Assembly: GCA_002841335.1 (NCBI GenBank)
Contig: PHEY01000008.1
Coordinates: 35,650-99,649, forward strand
Reading direction: 5' to 3'
Length of the DNA: 64,000 nucleotides
From: Actinobacteria bacterium HGW-Actinobacteria-2
GTDB taxonomy: Bacteria; Actinomycetota; Actinomycetes; Propionibacteriales; Propionibacteriaceae
Part shown: piece by piece, positions 9,350-17,734 of the stretch
How positions within the stretch are numbered: the first letter of the stretch is position 1
Layout: the number at the start of each line of letters is the position of its first letter
Notes under the pieces: model-generated
Seen by the model: only the letters and a program-made list of their open reading frames with translations
Database searches by the model: none
Told to the model about the DNA's origin: nothing
Program-made: the position numbers and the translations under genes

Positions 9350-11920
9350 GTGAAACCAATCCCCCACCTCAGGCTCAAGGGCCTATTGGTCGGCACCGTC
9401 GGTGCCGCGCTGATCGCCGCGCCGCTCGCCGTCGCCCCGGCCCAAGCGGCCCCGACGGACACCACGATCGCGTTGCTGAACTTCAACGACTTCCACGGTC
9501 GCATCGACACCAACACCACCAAGTGGGCCACCACCATCGAGGCCGAACGCGCCACCTACGGCGACGCCAACACGCTGCTGCTCAGTGCTGGCGACAACAT
9601 CGGCGCCTCGGTGTTCGCCTCGGCCACGCAAGCCGACCAGCCCACCATCGACGTGCTCAACGCGTTGGACCTGAAGGCCTCGGCGGTCGGCAACCACGAG
9701 TTCGACAAGGGCTGGGACGACCTGAAGACGCGAGTCATCAACAACGGTTCGAACGCCACGTGGGACTACCTCGGTGCCAACGTGTACGCCAAGGGCACCA
9801 CCACGCCGGTCCTGCCCGAGTACTCGATTCAGACCATCGACGGCATCAAGATCGGCGTGGTTGGCGTGGTCACTACGGAAACCCCGACGCTCGTGTCGCC
9901 CGCAGGAGTCAGCACCCTCGACTTCGGTGACGAGTTGGTCGCACTGAACCGCGTGGCCAATCAGCTCAAGGACGGCAACGCCGCCAACGGCGAAGCCGAC
10001 GTCGTGGTGGCAGAGATCCATGACGGCGCCTCGATCAGCGATGGCACCTGGATCGTCACCAACCCGGTGACGCCGGCGGCCACCCTGGCGCAAGCCAAGG
10101 CCGCAAGCGCCGCATTCACCAACATCGTGGACAACACCAGCCCCAAGGTGGATGTGATCTTCAACGGTCACACCCACACTGCCTACGCCTGGACCGACCC
10201 GAACCACAGCAACCGTCCCGTCGTTCAAGCAGCCAGCTACGGTAGCCACATCGGCAAGGTTGTGCTCACCGTCGACAACACCACGAAGGCTCTCACCAGC
10301 GCCACCGCCTCGGTGGTCGCACGCTCCCTGTCCGCAGACGCCTCGACCTACCCCCGCGTGGCTGCGGTGAAGACGGTCGTGGACGCCGCCCTGGCGCACG
10401 CTGCGATTGTCGGTAACGAGCCCATCGGCGAAATCACCGGAAGCATCACCACCGCATTCAGCGGCGGCTCCTTCGTCAACGGTGCGTGGACCGGTGGTAC
10501 GGCCGGCGATCGCTCCAAGCAGTCCACCGTGGGCAGGTTGGTGGCCGACTCTCTGCTCACCACCTTGTCTGACCCCGATCGCGGCGGCGCCGACATCGGC
10601 CTCACCAACCCGGGCGGGCTGCGTGCCGACCTCCTCTACGCCAAGTCCGGCGCAGAAGCTTCCGACGGCATCGTCACCTACGCCGAAGCGAACGCCGTCC
10701 TGCCCTTCGTGAACAACCTGTGGACCACCACCATTACCGGCGCCCAGTTGAAGCAGGTATTGGAAGAGCAGTGGCAACCTGATGGCGCCAGCCGCCCGTA
10801 CCTGGCGCTGGGACTGTCGAGCAACGTCAGCTACACCTATGATCCGACCGCGAGCCGTAACAACCGCATCACCAGCGTGTGGGTGAACGGCAAGCTGGTG
10901 AAGGCTGGCGACAGCTTCACCATCGGCACGGTCAGCTTCCTGACCTCCGGTGGCGACAACTTCACCACCTTGGCCCAGGGCACGAATGCAAAGGATTCCG
11001 GCCTGGTCGACTACGAAGCCTGGATCGCTTACCTGAAGGCGCACAAGCCCACGGCCCCGGACTTCGCCAAGCCGAGCGCAGTGCTGACCGCCGCCAGCAC
11101 GGCCAAGGTCGGTGAGTCCTACACCGTGTCGGTCTCCGATCTGAACCTGACCTCGCTCGGTTCGCCGGAGAACACCTCCCTGGAGGTGCGGGTGGGTAAC
11201 ACCCTGGTCACCACCGTCCCGGTCTCCGGCGGTGCGGCCAGCGCCACCTTCACGATGCCGTCCACCGAGGCCGTCACCTTGACCGCGCTGCCGTCCAAGA
11301 CGCTGGTGCGGGTTCCGGTGACCACCACCCCGCTGGCCACGTCCACCACCCTGACGGTGAACAAGACCAAGGTGCCCTTCGGCACCGCGATCACCGCCAC
11401 CGCCAAGGTGACCGGAACCACCTCGGGCACGGTGTCCTTCGCCGTGGCCGGCAAGACCGTCACCGCACCGCTGGTGAACGGAGTGGCCACCGCCACGCTG
11501 CCGAACGACATCCCGGTGGGCAGCCAGCAGGTCGTGGCCAGCTTCGTCGCCGACACCAAGGCTGCAGCCAGCAGCTCGGCGCCGGTCACGATCAAGGTGG
11601 TCAAGGCCACGGTCAAGGCCATCAACAAGGCTCAGGTCTCCGTGGCCAGCGCCAAGAAGCCCTTCACCTTCACGGTGAAGACCAAGGCTCTCGGTGATGG
11701 CGTGTGGGCCACCGGCACCTTGAAGACCTACCTGCACGGGCACCTGGTCGCCAAGACCACGCTCACCCAGGCAGACAAGGGCACCAAGAAGGTCACCATC
11801 GCAGCCAAGTACCTCAAGTGGTACGGACGCGGCGCCTCGCTGACCGCTCACACCAAGCTGACCAACTCGTCCACCACCAAGGACGCGACGGTCAAGCTGA
11901 TCCGCCTGATCCTGGTCTAG
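9350..11920 (+). CDS. Secreted UshA-type bifunctional metallophosphatase/5'-nucleotidase
   Basis: 856 residues from a GTG start with AAGGAGG seven bases upstream. A signal peptide ends near AQA-A (residues 31-34). The metallophosphatase domain shows FNDFHGR (D47, H49), AGDN (near 81), GNHEFD (114-119) and NGHTHTAY (about 265), the two-metal site of the UshA/CpdB group. The 5'-nucleotidase C-terminal substrate domain follows (about 340-570), ending in SFLTSGGDNF. Ig-like repeats and a 100-residue C-terminal module shared with the upstream nuclease complete the protein. No LPxTG or membrane anchor is seen, so it is probably secreted or held by the terminal module. Predicted role: dephosphorylating extracellular nucleotides. 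Confidence 0.93.
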   Translation: MKPIPHLRLKGLLVGTVGAALIAAPLAVAPAQAAPTDTTIALLNFNDFHGRIDTNTTKWATTIEAERATYGDANTLLLSAGDNIGASVFASATQADQPTIDVLNALDLKASAVGNHEFDKGWDDLKTRVINNGSNATWDYLGANVYAKGTTTPVLPEYSIQTIDGIKIGVVGVVTTETPTLVSPAGVSTLDFGDELVALNRVANQLKDGNAANGEADVVVAEIHDGASISDGTWIVTNPVTPAATLAQAKAASAAFTNIVDNTSPKVDVIFNGHTHTAYAWTDPNHSNRPVVQAASYGSHIGKVVLTVDNTTKALTSATASVVARSLSADASTYPRVAAVKTVVDAALAHAAIVGNEPIGEITGSITTAFSGGSFVNGAWTGGTAGDRSKQSTVGRLVADSLLTTLSDPDRGGADIGLTNPGGLRADLLYAKSGAEASDGIVTYAEANAVLPFVNNLWTTTITGAQLKQVLEEQWQPDGASRPYLALGLSSNVSYTYDPTASRNNRITSVWVNGKLVKAGDSFTIGTVSFLTSGGDNFTTLAQGTNAKDSGLVDYEAWIAYLKAHKPTAPDFAKPSAVLTAASTAKVGESYTVSVSDLNLTSLGSPENTSLEVRVGNTLVTTVPVSGGAASATFTMPSTEAVTLTALPSKTLVRVPVTTTPLATSTTLTVNKTKVPFGTAITATAKVTGTTSGTVSFAVAGKTVTAPLVNGVATATLPNDIPVGSQQVVASFVADTKAAASSSAPVTIKVVKATVKAINKAQVSVASAKKPFTFTVKTKALGDGVWATGTLKTYLHGHLVAKTTLTQADKGTKKVTIAAKYLKWYGRGASLTAHTKLTNSSTTKDATVKLIRLILV

Positions 11921-11928
11921 CCAACAAC

Positions 11929-11968
11929 GCCACGCGCACCGTCCGATCCGTCGGGCGGTGCGCGTGGC
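11929..11968 (+). terminator. Strong hairpin terminator after 5'-nucleotidase
   Basis: GCCACGCGCACCGTCCGA at 11929-11946 pairs with TCGGGCGGTGCGCGTGGC at 11951-11968 (17 of 18, the exception a G-T wobble) around a 4-nt loop. It sits 9 bp after the stop codon. Confidence 0.75.
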
Positions 11969-11986
11969 ATGTCTGGGCCCACTCGG

Positions 11987-11992
11987 TAGGGT
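11987..11992 (+). promoter_or_regulatory. -10 box of a probably leaderless promoter (ion channel gene)
   Basis: TAGGGT lies 7 nt before the ATG at 12000, and no purine-rich ribosome site is present. The same spacing recurs before four other genes in this window. Confidence 0.55.
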
Positions 11993-11999
11993 CAGGGCC

Positions 12000-12689
12000 A
12001 TGCAGACCAGGCTCCGCGGCACCCTCGACTGGGCGAAGGCCAACCCCTCGGCGATACTCCTGCTCGCCCAGCTGCTGGGCATCGTGCTGTACGCCTTCGT
12101 CGATGAGGCCGGCGTCCGATCGATCGGACGTCTGGTGCTCAGCCTGTTCGGCATGGTGGTCGTGGCGCTGGCGCTCGCGGTGCTGCGCGAGTCGCCGATC
12201 TACACCTGGCTCGGCGTGATGATCGGCATTCCGGCGGTGATCCTCACCTTCGTCGAGTGGGGCACCGGCGATCCGGGCTGGAGCCTGGCGTCCAGTCTGG
12301 TTCACGTCGCCTTCTACGCCTACACGCTGATCGGCCTGCTCAGCTACATGTTCGCCGACGATCAGGTGACCGCCGACGAGGTGTGGTCGATCGGTGCGAC
12401 CTTCACCGTGGCGGTGTGGCTGTGGGCGTACGCCTACTCCACCGTGCAGCTGATCGCGCCCGGCTCGTTCACTGCGGCGATCGACGTCGACGCGCCACGG
12501 ACCTGGCTGGAGCTGCTGTTCCTGTCGACCACCACCATGACCAGCACCGGACTGTCGGACGTGATTCCGGTCAAGCCGCTGGCTCGATCGGTGGTGATGA
12601 TCCAACAGATTGCGGGGATGCTGTATCTCGCGGTGGTGGTGGCTCGTATCGTGGGTCTTACGCTGAATCGATCCCGGAGGCAGTCATGA
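12000..12689 (+). CDS. Ion channel family membrane protein with non-canonical filter
   Basis: 229 residues with about six hydrophobic segments (near 18-34, 44-62, 68-85, 98-118, 132-152, 198-220). The segment FLSTTTMTSTGLSDVIP (174-190) occupies the pore-loop position of two-TM potassium channels and keeps the TTT run, but carries STGLSD where TVGYGD is normal, so ion selectivity is unclear. ATG 12000 is chosen because a TAGGGT box lies 7 nt upstream and a strong terminator lies before it. An upstream in-frame start at 11958 would place the terminator inside the gene. The stop overlaps the start of the MBL hydrolase (ATGA). Confidence 0.75.
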   Translation: MQTRLRGTLDWAKANPSAILLLAQLLGIVLYAFVDEAGVRSIGRLVLSLFGMVVVALALAVLRESPIYTWLGVMIGIPAVILTFVEWGTGDPGWSLASSLVHVAFYAYTLIGLLSYMFADDQVTADEVWSIGATFTVAVWLWAYAYSTVQLIAPGSFTAAIDVDAPRTWLELLFLSTTTMTSTGLSDVIPVKPLARSVVMIQQIAGMLYLAVVVARIVGLTLNRSRRQS

Positions 12690-13309
12690 AAGAACTCACC
12701 GACAAGGTCAGTTGGCTCACCGATGCGGTCGGTGCTCGCTGTTACTGGATCGACCTCGGCCCCGATCAGGTGGCCATCGTCGACCCCGGCATGTCGGCAG
12801 GGCTGAACCGGGTGGCCCGCGAGCTGCGGCGCGCGGGGCGCTCGCCGTACGAGGTCACTGAGATCCTGCTGACCCACGCTGACGTTGACCACGCTCAGGT
12901 CGCGGCCGAGTGGCAGCGCCGCACCGGGGCCCGGGTGTGGCTCGGCTCAGCGGACGCGGCGATTCTCACCGGCGCCGCCCGTCCGGCCAGCTCGTTCCGC
13001 CAGTTCTCCAGCAAGATCGGCACCCCTGAACTTCCCGGACGCCTCCAGCTGTTGTCCGGCGACGACGAGATCCTGCCGGGGCTGACCGCCCTGCAGACTC
13101 CTGGGCACACCCCCGGACATCACGCGTTCCGCTTCGACGGCGTCCTGTTCGCCGGCGACGCCGCCCGTTGCCAGGACGGACGTCTGGTGCCGATGGGGTC
13201 CTTCCTCGACGACGACCCGCGCAAAGCCAGCGCCGCCCTCTCCCGCCTACGCGCCCTGGAGGTCGACTGGTACGCCTGCGGCCATTCCGACCCCGCCCGC
13301 AAGCTGTAG
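12686..13309 (+). CDS. MBL-fold metallo-hydrolase
   Basis: 207 residues of the metallo-beta-lactamase fold. The metal signature reads THADVDHAQ, a H-x-D-x-D-H variant in which the second His of the usual HxHxDH is Asp. Later motifs are TPGHTPGHH (third metal His), FAGDAAR (bridging Asp) and CGHSD near the C-terminus (last His). GGAGG precedes the ATG, and the start overlaps the channel stop by ATGA, so the two are co-transcribed. The substrate cannot be told; families with this pattern include glyoxalase II-like and other thioester or phosphodiester hydrolases. Confidence 0.85.
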   Translation: MKELTDKVSWLTDAVGARCYWIDLGPDQVAIVDPGMSAGLNRVARELRRAGRSPYEVTEILLTHADVDHAQVAAEWQRRTGARVWLGSADAAILTGAARPASSFRQFSSKIGTPELPGRLQLLSGDDEILPGLTALQTPGHTPGHHAFRFDGVLFAGDAARCQDGRLVPMGSFLDDDPRKASAALSRLRALEVDWYACGHSDPARKL

Positions 13310-13323
13310 CTGCGCTGTGTGAA

Positions 13324-13371
13324 AAGTGAGGGCGGTTTCGCACCATGTTCGGTGCGAAACCGCCCTCACTT
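13324..13371. terminator. Perfect 21-bp stem-loop, probable terminator
   Basis: AGTGAGGGCGGTTTCGCACC at 13325-13344 is followed by a 6-nt loop and its exact reverse complement at 13351-13370; one more A-T pair extends it. It sits 15 bp after the MBL gene stop and before the iron operon promoter. No T-run follows. Confidence 0.7.
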
Positions 13372-13435
13372 GTGACTACGGCGCCCACTTGACGAACCCG
13401 CACCTTTTTGGCAATGCTTGTGTTGCGTATTCAAG

Positions 13436-13454
13436 TTAGGGAAGCCTAACCTAA
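13436..13454 (+). promoter_or_regulatory. IdeR/DtxR iron box upstream of efeU
   Basis: The 19-bp site TTAGGGAAGCCTAACCTAA matches the IdeR/DtxR consensus TTAGGTTAGGCTAACCTAA at 16 positions. It lies 13 bp before the efeU start, where the iron-bound repressor would block transcription. Iron-starvation induction of the operon is therefore expected. Confidence 0.88.
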
Positions 13455-13467
13455 GCGGACGGATGTC

Positions 13468-14505
13468 ATGTTTCTCGCCTCGTTCTTGATCGGGCTGCGT
13501 GAAGGCCTGGAGGCCGCGCTCATCGTCGGCATCCTGGTGGCCTTCATCCACAAGCGCGGACGAAACGACGTCCTGGCTCGGGTGTGGTGGGGCGTCGGGT
13601 TGGCCATCGGTCTGTCGCTGGCACTGGGTGCGATCTTCACCTTCGGCGCCTACGGCCTCAGCTTCGAGACCCAGGAGATCATCGGCGGCCTGATGTCGCT
13701 CTTCGCGGTGGCGATGGTCACCTGGATGGTCTTCTGGATGATGAAGACCGGCCACCGGATGAAGTCCGAACTCGAGTCCAGCGCCGCGTCCGCGCTGGCC
13801 ATCGGCAGCGGCTGGACGATCGCCTGGATCGCCTTCCTCTCGGTCGGCCGCGAAGGCCTGGAGACCACCCTGATGCTGTGGGGGTGGGCGACCCAACCCG
13901 AGGCCCTGCTCGGCGCACTGGTCGGGATCCTGGCCGCCTGCGCTCTGGGCTACTTGGTCTACCGCGGCATGCTGCGGATCAACTTCAGCACCTTCTTCGC
14001 CTTCACCGGCGCCTTCTTGATCATCGTCGCGGCCGGCATCCTCGCCTACGGCATCCACGACCTGCAGGAGGCCGCCGTCCTGCCTGGGCCGTTCTCCGGC
14101 GCCCCGATCACCCCCACCGACCCGCTCACCGGGAACGTGCTGGTCGGGCTCACCGACGGCCCGTTCTGGATGGCCGCCTACCCGTTCGGCTGGGCCTTCG
14201 ACCTGACCGCGTTCATCGACCCCACCGGCATCTGGGCCACCCTGGCCAAGGGTACGATCGGCTTCACCCCGCAGATGAGCTGGCTGGAGGTCACCATCTG
14301 GGCGATCTACCTGGCGGTAGTGTTGCCCCGATTCCTCTCCCAGGCCCGCGCCAATCGGCGAGCCGTGCAGGCCGCCCGCGCCGAGAAAGCCGCTGCGACC
14401 CCAACCGAGCCGGCACCCGTGCCCGCCACCACCGCTCCCACCCCCGAACACACCACATCGTCGGACGTCTCACTGACGCCCGTGCCCGAAAGGACCGCCT
14501 CATGA
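13468..14505 (+). CDS. efeU: EfeU ferrous iron permease (FTR1 family)
   Basis: 345 residues, a seven-helix membrane protein of the OFeT/FTR1 family. Both iron-translocation REGLE motifs are present, at residues 11-15 and 128-132. The C-terminal tail (about 300-345) is Pro/Thr/Ala-rich and cytoplasmic or extracellular. It is the first gene of efeUOB; its stop overlaps the efeO start by ATGA. An IdeR box lies directly upstream. The complete operon with both helper proteins suggests a working acid- or low-oxygen-type Fe(II) uptake system. Confidence 0.95.
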   Translation: MFLASFLIGLREGLEAALIVGILVAFIHKRGRNDVLARVWWGVGLAIGLSLALGAIFTFGAYGLSFETQEIIGGLMSLFAVAMVTWMVFWMMKTGHRMKSELESSAASALAIGSGWTIAWIAFLSVGREGLETTLMLWGWATQPEALLGALVGILAACALGYLVYRGMLRINFSTFFAFTGAFLIIVAAGILAYGIHDLQEAAVLPGPFSGAPITPTDPLTGNVLVGLTDGPFWMAAYPFGWAFDLTAFIDPTGIWATLAKGTIGFTPQMSWLEVTIWAIYLAVVLPRFLSQARANRRAVQAARAEKAAATPTEPAPVPATTAPTPEHTTSSDVSLTPVPERTAS

Positions 14506-15773
14506 CCCCCTCCCGCCTGGTCGCGGTGGCCGCCGGTGCCGCCCTCGTGCTCACCGGCTGCGTCGCCAATCAACCGATGGGTGGAGCCTCCTCCGCGTCC
14601 GAAGTGATCAGCGTCAGCGCCTCGGAAACAGCCTGCGCGGTCGCACCAGCCACCGCGGCCAGCGGTGTTGTGCGCTTCCGGATCACCAACAACGGCCCGC
14701 AAACCACCGAGTTCTACGTGCTGGCCGCCGACGGCCTCCGCGTGGTGGCTGAGAAGGAGAACATCGCCACCGGAGCGACCTCGGAACTGAGCGCGCAAAT
14801 GCAACCGGGCAGCTACTTCACCGCCTGCAAGCCCGGCATGCGTGGGGAGAATGTCGGCAAGGCGGCTTTCACCGTCACCGGCGGGCCGGTGCAGATGACC
14901 GGCAACGATCAAGCGCTGCTCGGCCAGGTGGTCACCAAATACGTGAGCTTCGTGAAGAACGAGATCGCCGAGCTTCAGCCCCAGGCCGCCAAGCTTGCCG
15001 ACGCCTACGCCGCCGGCGACGATGCGACTGCGCGCAGCCTGTTCGCGACCACCCGACTGCACTACGAGCGCGTTGAGCCGATCGCCGAGGCTCTGGGCAT
15101 CCTCGACCCCCGCATCGACTACCGCGAGATCGACTACAAGGCCGAAGCGGCCGCGCTGGCCAAGGACGACCCGACCTTCACCCAGTGGTTGGGCTTCCAC
15201 CGCATCGAAAAGGATCTGTGGGTGCCGGCCAAGGACGCGCTCCAGCCCGACGGCAGCCCCGCGTGGGGCGACTGGCGTCCGTCCACTCCGGCCGAGCGTG
15301 CGGTGATCGCCAAGACCCTGGTGGCCGACATCGGACGGCTGTACGACACCGTTCACGCCGACAACTTCGCCGCCACCCACCACGTCGACCTCGCCACCGT
15401 CTCCAACGGCGCCTCCGCACTGCTGGAGGAGATCGCCACCTCGAAGGTCACCGGCGAAGAGGACTGGTGGTCCCACACCGACCTGTACGACTTCCAGGGC
15501 AACCTGCAAGGCGCCCGCATCGCCTTCGACCTGGTCGCGCCCGTCGCCGAAGGCCAGAGTGAAGCGGGCAAGCCGCTGGTCGCTCGGATCGACACCGAGT
15601 TCGACAAGCTCCAGGCATTGCTCGACAGCCACGGCTCGGTGAGCTCGGGCTTCACCTCCTATGACAAGGTGTCGCGCTCGCAACGGCGGCAACTGGTCGA
15701 ACAGATCGATGCCACGCGCGAGCCGCTGTCGAAGCTGACCAATGCCGTGCTGGGCATCGAGGGCGGCAAGTGA
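14502..15773 (+). CDS. efeO: EfeO iron-uptake lipoprotein (cupredoxin plus M75 domains)
   Basis: 423 residues. The signal peptide ends in lipobox LTGC (Cys20), so the protein is anchored to the outer face of the membrane. A cupredoxin-like domain (about 35-130, with FRITNN and FTACKPG) is followed by the imelysin/peptidase M75 domain (about 140-420), including GFHRIEKDLW, which carries the family HxxE metal motif. EfeO is thought to bind periplasmic iron and pass it to EfeU. ATG 14502 overlaps the efeU stop, and the stop overlaps the GTG of efeB. Confidence 0.95.
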   Translation: MTPSRLVAVAAGAALVLTGCVANQPMGGASSASEVISVSASETACAVAPATAASGVVRFRITNNGPQTTEFYVLAADGLRVVAEKENIATGATSELSAQMQPGSYFTACKPGMRGENVGKAAFTVTGGPVQMTGNDQALLGQVVTKYVSFVKNEIAELQPQAAKLADAYAAGDDATARSLFATTRLHYERVEPIAEALGILDPRIDYREIDYKAEAAALAKDDPTFTQWLGFHRIEKDLWVPAKDALQPDGSPAWGDWRPSTPAERAVIAKTLVADIGRLYDTVHADNFAATHHVDLATVSNGASALLEEIATSKVTGEEDWWSHTDLYDFQGNLQGARIAFDLVAPVAEGQSEAGKPLVARIDTEFDKLQALLDSHGSVSSGFTSYDKVSRSQRRQLVEQIDATREPLSKLTNAVLGIEGGK

Positions 15774-17110
15774 GCGGCGCCACCCCCACTCAAGACCCGG
15801 GGTCTCTGCGCGACCTCGATGCCGCCTCCGAGCCGGCCGACGGCTCAGGCGGCGCCCCCCGTGGGCTCTCCCGGCGGGGACTGCTGGCTCTCAGCGGAGG
15901 CCTCGGCCTGACCGTCGGAGCCCTCGCCGGGGGCACGGCGGCGGCACTCTCCCGGCCGTCCGTCGCCGATGGTGCCGGCCTGGCGTACCCGTTCTTCGGT
16001 GAACACCAGGCCGGCATCACCACCCCAGCCCAGGATCGCCTGCACTTCGCGGCCTTCACCATGCGCGCGGGCGCCACCCGCGACGACCTGATCGAACTGC
16101 TGCAGGACTGGACCTACGCGGCGTCCCGGCTCACCCAGGGCCAGGACGTGAGCCCGCACGGCGCCTTTGATGGTGGCCCCTACCTGCCGCCGGACGACAC
16201 CGGCGAGGCCGCCGACCTCGGTCCGAGCGGGCTGAGCATCACCTTCGGCTTCGGCCGGACGCTGTTCGTCACCGCGGAGGGCACCGATCGCTTCGGGCTG
16301 GCCGCCCAGCTGCCACCCGACTTCACCACCCTGCCGACGATGGTCAACGACTTCATTCAGCCGGCGCGCTCCGGCGGGGACCTGTGCATTCAGGCGTGCG
16401 CGAATGATCCGCAGGTGGCGGTGCACGCGATCCGCAACCTCACCCGCATCGCCATCGGACGGGCCACCTTGTCCTGGTCGCAGTTGGGCTTCGGGCGCAC
16501 CTCATCGACCTCCACCAGCCAGCAGACACCGCGCAACCTGTTCGGCCAGAAGGACGGCACCAACAACCTCAAGGCCGAGGAGCCCGAGCGGCTGGCCGAG
16601 CACGTCTGGATCAGCGAGGGACCGTCGTGGTCGCACGGCGGGTCGTACCTGATCGCGCGGCGGATCGCGATGACCATCGAGGTGTGGGACGGCCTGCAGC
16701 TCACCGAACAAGATCGCGTCCTGGGCCGGGCGAAGGGCAGCGGAGCACCCTTGTCGGGAGGAACCGAGTTCACCGCCCCCGACTTCACCAAGGCCGGCAC
16801 CGACGGAGCACCGCTGATCGACCCCCGCTCCCATGTGGCGCGCACCAACCCGGCGAACAACGGCGGCATCGCGATGCTGCGCCGCGGCTACAACTTCGTC
16901 GACGGCAATGACGACCAAGGCCGACTGGACGCGGGGCTGTTCTTCATCGGCTTCGTGAAGGCGCCGGCGCGGTTCGCCGCCGTCCATACCAACATGGCCC
17001 GCGACGACATGTTCGTCGAGTATCTGAAGACCACGTCGTCCTCGGTGTTCCTGGTTCCGCCCGGCGTCGCCGCCGACGGCTATGTCGGGCAAGCACTATT
17101 CGCCAGTTGA
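15770..17110 (+). CDS. efeB: EfeB deferrochelatase, Tat-exported DyP-type heme peroxidase
   Basis: 446 residues from a GTG that overlaps the efeO stop (GTGA). The N-terminus carries a twin-arginine signal LSRRGLLALSGG (about 33-44) followed by a hydrophobic stretch, so the folded heme protein is exported by Tat. The DyP signature GxxDG is GQKDG at 259-263, with Asp262 as the distal catalytic residue, and RTNPANN lies further on. It is proposed to oxidise Fe(II) or release iron from heme for EfeU. Length and order match efeUOB operons of other actinobacteria. Confidence 0.95.
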   Translation: MSGATPTQDPGSLRDLDAASEPADGSGGAPRGLSRRGLLALSGGLGLTVGALAGGTAAALSRPSVADGAGLAYPFFGEHQAGITTPAQDRLHFAAFTMRAGATRDDLIELLQDWTYAASRLTQGQDVSPHGAFDGGPYLPPDDTGEAADLGPSGLSITFGFGRTLFVTAEGTDRFGLAAQLPPDFTTLPTMVNDFIQPARSGGDLCIQACANDPQVAVHAIRNLTRIAIGRATLSWSQLGFGRTSSTSTSQQTPRNLFGQKDGTNNLKAEEPERLAEHVWISEGPSWSHGGSYLIARRIAMTIEVWDGLQLTEQDRVLGRAKGSGAPLSGGTEFTAPDFTKAGTDGAPLIDPRSHVARTNPANNGGIAMLRRGYNFVDGNDDQGRLDAGLFFIGFVKAPARFAAVHTNMARDDMFVEYLKTTSSSVFLVPPGVAADGYVGQALFAS

Positions 17111-17158
17111 TCGGCGTCGTTGGCCGAAGAGGACCTGACGCCGGGGCGTCCGGCAGGT

Positions 17159-17164
17159 TAGGTT
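17159..17164 (+). promoter_or_regulatory. -10 box of a probably leaderless promoter (sigma-like gene)
   Basis: TAGGTT lies exactly 6 nt before the GTG at 17171, with no ribosome site between them. The same geometry occurs at four other genes in the window. Confidence 0.5.
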
Positions 17165-17170
17165 GATCGG

Positions 17171-17692
17171 GTGAGGCTCGAAGTACTCGCGACCCGGCAT
17201 CGCAGCCTGGCGGTCACAGCGTGTGAATGGCGTGCGTTCGGCATGGCCGACCCCGAACGGATGGCCGACGAGGTCTTCGAGCGCCTGGTGAACTGCGATG
17301 ATCCCAACTTCACCGACTTCTACGCCGCCGTGGACGCGGTGGTCACACTCACCTACGCCCGCCACGCGGCGAAGGAGAGCACCCTCGACCGGCTGACCCG
17401 CGGCATGAAGGTATCCCGCCCCGGCCCCACCGACGCAATGCTGCTGGTGTTGAGCAACCTGCGCCACAAGCACCGCCAGCTCCTGCAGCTGCGCTACTGG
17501 GACGCGCTGACCCCAGCCGAAGCCGCCGAGGCTCTGCAGCTCACCGCCGAGGCATTCGCCGAGCGCGAGGCCAAGGCCGAGGAACGGTTCATGGCCAAGG
17601 CCACCCGTCGCTACCCCGAACTCGCCGGACGGGCGGTCGGTCCGTTGGTGTCGGCAGCCAAGCCGGGCGTCCACCGTCGCCGCGTCGAGTAG
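17171..17692 (+). CDS. Sigma-70 family-like regulator (divergent ECF-type)
   Basis: 173 residues. The C-terminal half (about 92-145, LRHKHRQLLQLRYWDALTPA then EAAEALQL) has the layout of sigma region 4: a conserved LRYW followed by a helix-turn-helix. The N-terminal half (MADEVFERLV, DFYAAVDAVVTLTYARHA) could be a diverged region 2. The start is GTG 17171 with a TAGGTT box 6 nt upstream. The gene follows efeB by 60 bp on the same strand but seems to have its own promoter. No anti-sigma gene is adjacent. A non-sigma HTH protein remains possible. Confidence 0.55.
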   Translation: MRLEVLATRHRSLAVTACEWRAFGMADPERMADEVFERLVNCDDPNFTDFYAAVDAVVTLTYARHAAKESTLDRLTRGMKVSRPGPTDAMLLVLSNLRHKHRQLLQLRYWDALTPAEAAEALQLTAEAFAEREAKAEERFMAKATRRYPELAGRAVGPLVSAAKPGVHRRRVE

Positions 17693-17734
17693 CGCATCAG
17701 CCTCACTGCCTGCAGGAAGAGCTCAACGACGCGG

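Noticed and set aside
9383..12154. 923-codon minus-strand open frame across the 5'-nucleotidase
   Set aside because: Gly/Val/Arg-rich composition typical of an antisense shadow; the plus strand has full catalytic motifs.
17158..17166. TTAGGTT as part of an IdeR box before the sigma-like gene
   Set aside because: Only half of the consensus is present; it fits better as a -10 box with 6-nt spacing to GTG.
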